DNA of 64,000 bases from positions 56,123,530-56,187,529 of the forward strand of contig CM039462.1 in assembly GCA_022414725.1 (NCBI GenBank). The letters are read 5' to 3'. Positions 21,190-30,012 of this stretch are shown one piece after another. The notes beneath the pieces are model-generated. The model had not been told where the DNA came from. It ran no database searches and saw only the letters and a program-made list of their open reading frames with translations. Every line of letters starts with the position of its first letter. Within the stretch, counting starts at the first letter, position 1. This stretch comes from Microglena sp. YARC (Eukaryota > Chlorophyta > Chlorophyceae > Chlamydomonadales > Chlamydomonadaceae). The position numbers were made by a program, and so were the translations under genes.

Positions 21190-21455
21190 GAAGACGGGGA
21201 GCAGCCAAATTGTTATAGTACGACTAATATGTCGTACCACGAGTGGCCAAGCTATGTGCACTACACGCTATGTGCACTACAGTCGCAGTACTAGCTGTAC
21301 TGCTACTGCCATCTCTCGTATGTTCCACAAGAGCTTCTTGTGGCTACAGTATTTTTATACTCAGTGTAAACAAGTATTGACCTACGAGTATTTCATTCGC
21401 TGCATTAACTAAAACAAATTGCTGGCTGAAGCTATGTGACCAAGTTCAAGTTCAA
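21190..21455 (-). mobile_element. Family F copy split by a 202-bp insertion
   Basis: The F sequence (CGAAGACGGGGAGCAGCCAA) runs to CAAATTG at 21206-21212, is interrupted, and resumes after a second CAAATTG at 21415-21421. The insert (21213-21414) therefore carries a 7-8 bp target duplication. The insert itself is unclassified. Confidence 0.65.
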
Positions 21456-21867
21456 GTTCATTGCGTCTCATTCCGTCTCGCACTCTCACTGCGTCTCACT
21501 ACGCCTCTTTCTGTCCCACTGCTTCCCGCGGCAACAAGCATGTATATACATATAAACTAAGTGACAGATACAAGTATGGCCTTCTGTCCCAACATGCCGG
21601 CCAGGAGGTGGTTTGTGCATGTTCGTGCATGTCGGAGGTTTACCCAAGCCCTGGTTCCGAGTGCTTAGCGTTTCACAGGATGCCATCATAACTGTTAAAC
21701 GTGATAACAACAATATGCTTTGGTTTCTTTGATCGAGTGTGTCATCAATATGATTCTGGAATCGTTCAATATGCACATCATGTGGTCTTTGAATGTTCTA
21801 ACGAAGCCTACCTGAATTTGAAGAGAGAAAAACGATTTGTTATTTTTCCATTTCCCCTGGTAAATAT

Positions 21868-21935
21868 GTTTTAACTGCCAAACACGGCGAGCAGCCAAAT
21901 TGCTTGCTGAAGCCATGTAACCAAGTTCAAATCCA
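21868..21935 (-). mobile_element. Family F copy
   Basis: It contains ACTGCCAAACACGGCGAGCA and GCCAAATTGCTTGCTGAAGC, then CCATGTAACCAAGTTCAA. The A-rich side faces left. Confidence 0.65.
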
Positions 21936-22470
21936 ACACTGCCCCTCATTGCCAATACTCGTACCTCCACCCGCTTGTTATAACTGCTGTCTAACTGTCT
22001 AATTGTCTAACTGCTGCTTGTTCTAACTGCTGCTTGTTCTACCTGCTGTCGCTTTGGAGGACCTTCTTCGTCGCTACTTGTTTCGGATGCCTCCATTCCT
22101 CTATTTACCGGTGATCACTATGCCCACCTTAACCCGATATATTCTGAATGTTTCGAGATCAGCGTGAATCGACCCCCCCCCCCCCCCCCCCTCCTCCCCC
22201 GCCCACTACACATTCGAGTATTGGTAGAACACAGACCTGGATGTTCTATGCAGTTACTTGAATTGCCCCTCGTGTCATCATCATCATCATCATCATCAAG
22301 ATTCCAAAAAGGGGAAGCAGCAATTGCTATTCTACCATAATCCATTTCAAAATTACATTCAATAGTTGACTGGTTAATGCAAGTGGTGTTATATCCCATT
22401 CCATATAAATATACTCCACCCCTTACTCCACCCACCCCTGATCCCCCTGCCCCTTCACCCCCAAAAGGGT
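21936..22470. other. No gene recognised
   Basis: It contains a short TAACTGCTGCTTGTTC duplication (21980-22040), a C run at 22170-22190 and a (TCA)n tract at 22280-22300. Confidence 0.4.
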
Positions 22471-22494
22471 TGTTCAAAAGGACCCCCAGCTCTG

Positions 22495-22860
22495 CACCCC
22501 GAGACGCAACACATTGTACAGCCTGCGTCTTGAGACGCAACCAATTTCATAGCTTGCGTCCTGAGACGCAACCGAACCAGCATAGCCCGGCATAGCCTGC
22601 GTCCTGAGACGCAACCGAACCAGCATAGCCCGGCATAGCCTGCGTCCTGAGACGCAACCGAACCAGCATAGCCCGGCATAGCCTGCGTCCTGAGACGCAA
22701 CTGAACAAGCATAGCCCGGCATAGCCTGCGTCCTGAGATTATGAGACCAAACTGACCCGCAGCCAAGCCATTACCTGCGTCCTACGACGCAACCAACCCA
22801 CCGCAGCTGCGTCCGTGACGCAACAGACCCTCCCAATGTCGCATCCCAGGACGCAACAAA
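22495..22860. repeat. 43-bp tandem repeat with GCGTC/GACGC palindromes
   Basis: Units of CATAGCCTGCGTCCTGAGAC plus GCAACCGAACCAGCATAGCCCGG repeat about five times, then decay into GCGTC...GACGCAAC motifs to 22860. Confidence 0.9.
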
Positions 22861-23337
22861 CCGTTTGGCGTTGCGTCTGCTACGCGGGACACAGCGTCCT
22901 GAACAACCCTGCCCCCCACCCCTTCACGTGCGAATCCTTCCTTACCACCCTCTTCTCCTGCCCCTAGATAGGTCTGTACATGCGGAATGCGTGCGGAGTG
23001 CGTGAAGAAAGTCTGGGATCTATGCCACGTCATAAAGGGGCTATCGCATTCCTACATGCCGTTTGCACGCGTTCCACATTTTGGCCACTTCCCCCTGCCC
23101 CGGCCCCTTCTGTTCCTGTTTCTCCTGCTGGGCCAAATTCAAATTCAGGCCACACCCACGACCCAGTCATGGCAAGTCAACTTCAGAAAAAAGTGTACAC
23201 TAATTGTGTACGTACTCTACTCTTCATACTAGTGCACACATTCTAATTGCTATTTATGTACGTACACACTCCTATAAATATTTGTGAACACCTACTTGTA
23301 ACTATTTGTGTACCTACGTACACCATTCGTATATAAT
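22861..23337. other. No gene recognised
   Basis: Mixed sequence with some open frames (for example KKVWDLCHVIKGLSHSYMPF from 22999), but no recognisable family and no splice context. It may be 3' flank of the GCK gene. Confidence 0.3.
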
Positions 23338-23495
23338 GAGCACTGTAGCACGAACTCAGGGCCCCCGCCGGTAAAACGATTGTTTGGGGTTCAGTTCATC
23401 AGTACCTTTTCTTTTTAAGCCCTCCCTATACGGTTGGGCAAGTCCCTTAAGCCTATTTGGCCTACCCCTGGACTGTAACATACATACCTACTTAT
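23338..23495 (+). repeat. Interspersed repeat family G, copy
   Basis: Best-preserved copy: AGCACGAACTCAGGGCCCCC, TAAAACGATTGTTTGGGGTT, CCTACCCCTGGACTGTAACA and an ATACATACC tail. Confidence 0.7.
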
Positions 23496-23507
23496 ATACT
23501 TATAACC

Positions 23508-23705
23508 TCACTTTGGATCCCCTTCTTTACCACCCTCCCCCCCTGACGCTGCTGCTCCGACTCCTTCTGTCTCTGCTCCTGCTGGACTGCTGCCCTCCTC
23601 AACAGTGCCATTGTCGTTGTTATCCTTAGTTGAGATATTAAGCATGTCTAGAAAGGGTTCGTAGTAGTCGGCATGCTCAACGGCACATTGCAAGAAGGTC
23701 TTGAA
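23508..23705 (-). CDS. GCK gene exon 3
   Basis: The acceptor CCCTTGCAG precedes TTCAAGACC. 65 codons then TGA at 23508-23510. It carries the last Cys and the HADYYEP motif. Confidence 0.85.
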   Translation of the reverse strand, partial: FKTFLQCAVEHADYYEPFLDMLNISTKDNNDNGTVEEGSSPAGAETEGVGAAASGGEGGKEGDPK

Positions 23706-24403
23706 CTGCAAGGGCGGGAGCATGTGTGTAGATGGGTGGGTGGATGGATGGATGGGTGGGTGTGGGGAGGGATGGGTGGGTGGATGAATGGATGGGTGGG
23801 TGCATGGATGGGTGGATGGATGGGTGGATGGATGGGTGTGTGGGTGGATGGATGGGTGTGGGGAGGGATGGGTGGGTGCGTGTGTGGGTGGATAAGTGTA
23901 TGGGTGGATGGGCATTCGTAGTAGTTGGCATGCTCAACAGTACAGTGCAAGAAGGTCTTGGAACTGCAAGGGCGGGAGCACGTGGGTGGGTAGATGGGTG
24001 GGTGGATGCGTGAGTGGATGGGCAGGTGCGTGTGTGGGTGGATGAGTGGGTGGGTGGATGCGTGGGTGGATGAGCATTCCCAGTAGTCAGCATGCGGGGC
24101 AGTACATTGCAAGACGGTCTTGTACTGCAAGGGCGGGAGCACGTGGGTGGGTGGGTGGATGTGTGGGGGGAGGGATGCGTGGGCGGTCGGATGCGTGGGT
24201 GGATGGGCAGGTGGGTGGATGGATGAGTGGATGGGTGGATGCATGGGTGGGTGGATGGGTGCGTGAGTGGGTGGATGGGTGGGTTGGATGGGTGCGTGAG
24301 TGGGTGGGTGGATGGGTGCGAGTGGGTGGATGGATGGGTGCGTGAGTGCGTGGGTGGATGGGTGCATGAGTGGGTGGGTGGATGGGGGCGGGGGGCGGGG
24401 GGG

Positions 24404-24438
<35 letters not shown>

Positions 24439-27400
24439 AGGAGCTTAGCCCTAATAACGCTAACAGGGATTCCGTAGTTAACGCTCATTTGAGGTTCGCA
24501 GTCCGAGTTAGAGCTAGGCAGTACAGGTTAAAAATATATGAGAACCTCGGAACGCATGGCTCATTAATTTTCGAATTGACTGCATCGCTCAATACTTTTC
24601 GTTTGCATGTGGACAATATTAATAATTCAGCCAAGTCTCGGTACGCGAAAGATGGACAAGTCCTAGGTGGTGTCGCTAATTAGAGAGGTAGAAGTCACCG
24701 ACTCGTGGCATCCCCCGTGTTCATGAAGATGGCCATGTCAGACATGGTGTCTGGCATGAGTAATGATAACACACACAGACACACACACACATACACAAGA
24801 ACACAACACAAACGAACACACAACCGCTCCTTGACAAGCTTTCGGTGGGTTGGTGGTAGTGGCCTACACACACACACACACACACACATACCCACAAACA
24901 CAGGAACACACACACACGACACACACAGCCGCTCCTTGACAAGCTCGCGGTGGGTTGGTGGTAGTGCTGGTAGTGGTGATGTGGTGGTGGTGGTGGTGGT
25001 GTACCAAAGTAATGATAACGCCTGGTGGGACATGGTATTAAAGGAAGCCCTGTCTTACGGCGGTAGGGAGCTGCTACTTTACCTAGACAAAGCTACCATG
25101 GCGGTTGACAGCGACCGCGGACACTAAATCGCACCCGTGGGGATTCAACCCGGCAACTTCTTCGTTCTTTCTAAGAGCTCAACCATTGAGCCATTCGTCA
25201 GAACGGGGATGTCCGGCATGTGTGGGTGAGTGGAAGTTGCATGTGGATGTGTGGGTGTGTGAGGTGTGGGTGTGTGGGCGGGTGAGAGGTGAGTGGGTGG
25301 GTTTTGGTGGGCAAGGGGTGGGTGCTAGGGTGAGGGGTGGGTGGGCAAGGGGGAAGGGTTGGACAGGGAAGGGGTGGGCATGTGGGCAGGGCCAGTGTGA
25401 GGCCTAGAGGAGCTTGGGCATGTGTGGCAGGGATATATTTTTCCGGAATACATTCCGATCGGAAGGCGAGACCCCGTTTTGCCGAATTGCCGGAATAAGA
25501 AACCTAAAAATATTGCTGGAATAAGAAACCTAAGAACAAAAAAAGTTTTTTTTTTTTTTTACTGAAATTTACTAAAAATGACCCAAATCGACCTAAATCG
25601 GAATAAGAGTCCTGTTTTGGGAGGAATTTGGGAGGAATAAAATAAAAGGAATCAGATTTCCTCTTTTTGATTGAAAAAAATACCCCTGATGTGTGGGTGA
25701 GCGGAGAGGCCGGCATGATTGAAGCAAAGAGCCACGAGGACAGGACCTGCTCCATTCGAAATGTTGACAAACAAATATTGACGACAATTCCATTCCCAAA
25801 CCTACCTATGCGCACATGATTGGGTGGTGCGAATTTGAAATGTTGAAAAATGTTACCCGATTATTGTAGCTTTTGGCCCCAAAAGTACCATAGTTGGCGT
25901 GGCCACCCCACGCACCCGGCCCACCCCACGCACCACCCTGTTGGTGCCCACGCACGGCCCTGCGGCTGAGTTGTGGGTAAAGTCCGTGCTAATAATAGCT
26001 CTAGTGCCCTAGGGGAATGTTTCGTCCATTGTGATGCTTACATGTTTCGCCTCGATTTTTTGCTGACAATTCCATTCCCAAACCTATGTATGCGCACATG
26101 ATAGGGTGGTACGAATTTGAAATGATGAAAATTGTCACCCGATTATTGTAGCTTTTGGCCCAAAAAGCACAAACCTTAGCTCCTTTTCTTGAATTGCGAT
26201 GCTCATATGTGCTCTCGTGAGAATATGTTCGGCATCAATAAGTCTCATAATTGTTATATAGTATATGTTGTTTCGTTTTTTGTGTGATTTGGAGTGAAAC
26301 CTGAAAAAGTAGTTAGTGACACACGGACAGACAGATTTGATAGGCTAATCCCTCAATCAAAAATTTACCATTTTTTTATTCAGAAAGAAGCGAAGAGCCA
26401 CGAGGACAGGACCAGCTCCATCCCCCTCTCCCTGGGCCTTTTTTTACCGCTATACATAGCGATCGCAAGTTTTTACCCCATTTTAGCAAAATTATCGCTA
26501 TACATAATTGTTTTGTTTGTTGTTGCCCTAAATGGCCCAAATAAGCTACAAAAAGCTATAAAAAGCACTAAAACGCTGTCCCTGGAGGAGGCCTAATCCC
26601 ATACAGCTAGAAGAAAACCACTTTCAGATTTGAAAAACAAATCACTGGCTACATTCTCCTCTCCCTGGAGAAGTACTAGTTGCTGTTCACATCTACGAAG
26701 TCTCCCCCTCCCAAATAGTTAATATCTAATGCAGCCTAATGTTACATTTCAATTAAACGACTATATGAGAAAAAGTCCCATACAGCAATGGAGCTGACCA
26801 AAGCCAGTTAGTTATTAGACAGTTGGCTGACGTGTCAGGTTTCAATTTATCAGTCGGACAAGCGGACAACGGGGGTAACCCTGGGAGCTCCCGCCCCCCA
26901 GAAAGGGGGGCTCCGTCAAAAAATAGAACTCACCGACTCGTGGCAATCATCAACAAAGTCTCCCCTTCAATCGGACAAACGGACAACGGGGTAACCCTGG
27001 AGGCTCCCGCCCCCAAGAAGGGGGGGCTCCGTCAAAAATATAACTCACCGACTCGTGGCAATCATCTACAAAGTCTCCCCTTCAATCGGACAAACGGACA
27101 ACGGGGGTAAACCTGGAGGCTCCCGCCCCCAAGAAGGGGGGGCTCCGTCAAAAATTAGAACTCACCGACTCGTGGCAATCATCTACAAAGTCTCCTCCTT
27201 CTTTCTTGCTGTCTTCCCGACACTTGACCCAATCCTGAATATGTAGGGAAAGGCTAAGTCTATAAATATGTTGGGAATATGTAAGTCTATGCCTATGTTG
27301 GGAATATATAGGGAAAATGTAGGGTATATGTAGGGAATATGTAAGTCTATGCATATGTTGGGAATATATGGGAAATATGTAGGGAATATGCAAGTCTATG

Positions 27401-28887
27401 CATATGTAGGGAAGTAAGTTAATATTAGTAATGAATAATGTACGTGAGTGTTAGTTAATATTTGACGGATGAGCTGTCTCCCCAGAATTTTGAATTTATT
27501 TGAGACATAATATTATTGTGACACTATAATAATATTAGTCAATAATAGTTAAAAGAAGAAAACAAAGTTGCCGATCCCTTTACATATGTAGGGAACCACA
27601 TATCACAAGATGTAGACCAAATGCGTGTATGATATCATATGATATCATACTAGCTGCATCATTTGATATCATATCTAAGTAGTACCTTTAGCCAAGTAAG
27701 ACTGCCAGCATCATTTGATATCATATGATATCATACTAGCTGCATCATTTGATATCATATCTAAATAGTAACTTTAGCCAAGTAAGACTGCCAGCATCAT
27801 TTGATATCATATGCTTGCATGATATCATACTAACTGCATCATTTGATATCATATCCAAATGGTAACTTAAGCCAATTAAGACTGCCGGCATCATTTGATA
27901 TCATATGCTTGCATGATATCATATTGCTGTTCCCTATTGATTGACATGCCCCCCCAGCCAATGGTTTCTTTTTCAAACATGAAAGTGGGTTTCTTCTAGC
28001 TTAATGCTATTAGGCCTCCTCCAAGGACAGCGTTTTAGTGCTTTCTGCACCTTTTTACAGCTTTCAGGGCCATTGAGGGCAAAAAAAAAAAAACTTTTTT
28101 TGTAGCAATGATTTCGCTAAAACGGGGTCAAAACTAGCGATCCCTATATATAACGGAAATAAAAATCCCTGCCCCTAGCCTCAATACACTTGCAGATGGG
28201 GCAGCCCTCCCTAAACTTCAGCTCTTCCTCCCTAAAAACACCACCATTATCACCACACACACATACACATCCATCCACCGTACCACCACTACCACAACCA
28301 CACACACACACACGCACAGACCTGGCCAACCACCTTGTGTATCTCTCCACACTCCTCAGCCTCGATAAATTCACAGATGGGGCAGCCCTCCCCAAACGCC
28401 ACCACTAAACCACACACACACATGCATCCACCTTCCCACCACTACCACCACCACACATACAACCACCCACCCACCTTGTGCAGCTCTCCACACTCCCCCA
28501 ATTCACTCACAAAGGGGGCAGCCCTCCCCAAACACCACCACTATCACCGCACACACATACATACATCCACCTTACCACCACGACCACCACCACACATTCA
28601 CACCCACCCACCCTCCCAGCCGTCCACCTTGTGGAGCTCTCCACACTCCTCAGCCTCGATAAATTCACAGATGGGGCAGCCCTCCCCAAACGCCACCACT
28701 AAACCACACACACACATGCATCCACCATACCACTACCACCACCACACGCACACACACCTGCCCAGCCACCCACCTTGTGGAGCTCTCCACAGTCCCCAGC
28801 CTCGATAAATTCGCAGATGGGGCAGCCCTCCCCAAACTTCGGCTCCTCCACTCCCGCCTCGCCTTCTGTTGGTACTGGTTCACTCAT
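23508..28887 (-). CDS. GCK-domain small Cys-rich protein (three exons, complete)
   Basis: Minus-strand gene; join 28887..28774, 27234..27166, 23705..23508, all phase 0, giving 125 residues and a TGA stop. The spliced product carries [13 protein letters not shown], then [18 protein letters not shown] and [20 protein letters not shown]. The order GCxxC, C, W-x2-C, D-x3-C, C-x9-C, H-[AS]-DYY-x-P matches the plant/algal GCK domain. Paired Cys suggest disulfide or metal binding; some relatives are thought to act with mitochondrial or signalling partners, but no function is assigned here. The N-terminus ([17 protein letters not shown]) is acidic, the C-terminus Gly/Glu-rich. Each exon is accompanied by degenerate copies of its edge. 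It diverges from the DusA-like gene 621 bp away. Confidence 0.85.
23706..24440 (-). repeat. Two exon-3 echoes within GGATGGGTGGGT minisatellite
   Basis: Copies of the exon 3 5' edge with acceptor (plus signature AACTGCAAGGGCGGGAGCA) lie at 23925-23980 and 24075-24145. The first has a one-base insertion and both diverge after about 45 bp. Between them is WGGATGGGTGG minisatellite. A G run of about 50 bases ends the block at 24390-24437. Confidence 0.85.
24690..24960 (-). repeat. Exon-2 edge fragment and duplicated CA-rich block
   Basis: AGTCACCGACTCGTGGCATC at 24689-24710 matches the 3' edge of GCK exon 2. It is followed by two copies of CCGCTCCTTGACAAGCT-GGTGGGTTGGTGG separated by (CA)n. Confidence 0.6.
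25010..25200 (-). mobile_element. tRNA-derived SINE family T, copy 2
   Basis: The minus-strand head TGGCTCAATGGTTGAG (A-box-like) and GGGTTGAATCCCC (B-box-like) are followed by the shared body CAACCGCCATGGTAGCTTTG and a tail ending GTTATCATTACTTTG. Confidence 0.65.
25428..25688 (+). mobile_element. MITE family 2, hAT-like, perfect 8-bp TSD
   Basis: 261 bp, ends CAGGGATATATTTTTCC and GAAAAAAATACCCCTG. Flanked by ATGTGTGG at 25420-25427 and 25689-25696. Same family as 8150-8391. Confidence 0.85.
25697..26432. repeat. Two diverged copies of a 130-bp segment
   Basis: GACAATTCCATTCCCAAACC through CCCGATTATTGTAGCTTTTG occurs at 25780-25900 and 26065-26165. AAGAGCCACGAGGACAGGAC occurs at 25727 and 26393. 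No gene; intron 2 of the GCK gene. Confidence 0.7.
26435..26649 (+). mobile_element. MITE family 1 copy, eroded left end
   Basis: CCGCTATACATAGCGATCGC, AAAACGCTGTCCCTGGAGGA and an end AAACAAATCACTGG match 15422-15629. No clear TSD. Confidence 0.7.
26790..27165 (-). repeat. Chimeric tandem: repeat E end fused to GCK exon-2 edge, three units
   Basis: Units of about 112 bp join the hairpin end of repeat E (CTCCCGCCCCCAAGAAGGGG) to ACTCACCGACTCGTGGCAAT, which is the 3' edge and donor of GCK exon 2. The first unit is attached to a longer, inverted part of element E (26790-26925). The functional exon follows at 27166. Confidence 0.85.
27166..27234 (-). CDS. GCK gene exon 2
   Basis: Acceptor ATTCAG, donor GTGAGT, 23 codons (DWVKCRED...CHES). 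It links the CxxC half of the GCK domain to the DYY half. Confidence 0.85.
27245..27405. repeat. GGGAATATGTAAGTCTATGC minisatellite
   Basis: About five irregular units of 25-35 bp. Confidence 0.85.
27407..27580 (-). mobile_element. MITE family 3 (TAGGGATCGGCAACT), near-perfect 8-bp TSD
   Basis: The left end TAGGGAAGTAAG and right end GTTGCCGATCCCT are flanked by TGCATATG and TACATATG (7 of 8). The AT-rich interior has AATATTAG motifs shared with 39028-39235 and 44364-44530. Confidence 0.65.
27589..27936. mobile_element. GATATC-palindrome element, long form (family 4)
   Basis: It starts TAGGGAACCAC and ends GCTGTTCCCTA. The interior holds repeated TGATATCATATGATATCATA palindromes separated by AGTAAGACTGCC blocks. 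Related to 31282-31440. Confidence 0.65.
27959..28171 (-). mobile_element. MITE family 1 copy, 8-bp TSD with one mismatch
   Basis: The minus strand starts CAGGGATTTTTATTTCC. Flanks CCCCCAGC (27951-27958) and CCCCTAGC (28172-28179). It interrupts the last GCK exon-1 echo. Confidence 0.8.
28172..28694 (-). repeat. Four echoes of GCK exon 1 3' edge
   Basis: Copies of the GCPICEF-to-donor segment lie at 28627-28694, 28480-28530, 28338-28393 and 28180-28215, spaced by CA/CCACCAC-rich intron. Two keep an intact frame ([14 protein letters not shown]); one has a stop and one is truncated. They are downstream, in the intron. Confidence 0.85.
28774..28887 (-). CDS. GCK gene exon 1
   Basis: ATG at 28887, 38 codons, donor CACAAG|GTGGGT. 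It contains the N-terminal GCPICEF motif. No upstream in-frame ATG was seen. Confidence 0.85.
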
Positions 28888-29508
28888 GTCGCAGCTACCT
28901 CAAACTCTATGTGAACGGGTCAAGCCAAGCCAAGCCAACGAACCAACCCAAGCCAGGCCAAGCCAATGTCTGCTAGGCTTACTAATGCTGCTGCTGCCGC
29001 CGCTACTGTTGCTGGTTCTGCTGCTCCTGGTGCTGTTACTACTGATGCTGCTGATGCTACTGATGCTTCTGCTTATGCGTATGCTACTGATCCTACAGCT
29101 GACTCAGCTGCTTCTGCTGATCGTGCTGCTTCTACTTCTGCTGCTGCCAGCTTAATAAGTGACGCTCTCTTGCCAGGCGGGGATGGGGGATGGGCCAATC
29201 GCGCGCTAAAAATATATATAGCAGAGAAGGCAAGGTGGTCGAGCTAGTGTGGATGTAATGATGCCAGCAGGATGCTCGAGGAAGAAGGGAAATCACTGTC
29301 TCGTTCCACGCCAAATTACACCTCTCGCAGCAGTACGACCCCCAAATCGAGGAGACCAGGAGACCGAGCCCTGCCTCCAATCCTTACATCCCCTACCACG
29401 CGAGCGTTCAACAATTGGTGCGGCGAAATTGACACCAACCCTCGGGATTGCCGTTTCTCAAGTGTTTCACAATTTGCGTGGCGCAATTACGAATCCCCCC
29501 CAGCGTAG
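28888..29508. promoter_or_regulatory. Divergent intergenic region between GCK and DusA-like genes
   Basis: 621 bp holding both promoters. It includes CAAGCCAAGCC repeats (28920-28975) and a GCTGCT/ACTGCT triplet-like tract (28985-29155). AAAATATATATAG at 29208-29220 is TATA-like and about 290 bp before the DusA start. A 93-codon Ala-rich frame here is probably spurious. Confidence 0.5.
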
Positions 29509-29654
29509 ATGAAATCTGCCTCAGGCTGGGCTGTCCATAGGTCGCCTCGGTCGGTTGGTTCGGTTGCAGCACACCGAAGCGCTGTTCGCGTAATGGCAGC
29601 CTCTAATCACCAACCCGCTCCAGCTAGCCGTCAGCTGCTCAGCGTGGCTCCCAT
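29509..29654 (+). CDS. dusA: DusA-like exon 1
   Basis: ATG 29509 follows TAG 29506-29508 in frame. 48 codons plus AT, donor GTGAGT. It ends LLSVAP. Confidence 0.8.
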
Positions 29655-29722
29655 GTGAGTTTGTGGGTGGGTGGGTGGGTGAGTGTGAAGTGTGGGGGTT
29701 GGAGGGATGTGGGTGCTGGGAA

Positions 29723-29756
<34 letters not shown>

Positions 29757-29971
29757 TGTTTGTGTGTGTCTGGGCGGGGGTGGGTGGGGTGGGGGATGGG
29801 GTATTGCTTTTTGTGGCGTGTGTGTGTGCTGTATTTGTGGGTGGGTTAAGGGTGTAGTGCTGTTTGTGTGTGAGGGGGGGGGGGGGTAGAGAGTTGGGTG
29901 GTGGTGGTGGTACTGGTAGTTCTGTGTGTTTGGTGTGTGCGTGTGTGTGCGTGTTTATGTGTGTGTTTGTG

Positions 29972-30012
<41 letters not shown>

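Noticed and set aside
24820..24960. Possible extra GCK exon ([10 protein letters not shown], twice)
   Set aside because: Exon 2 and exon 3 already join with the correct C-x9-C spacing of the GCK domain, leaving no room for it.
28966..29247. 93-codon Ala-rich frame between GCK and DusA
   Set aside because: Low-complexity GCT/ACT triplets in the shared promoter region; no homology.
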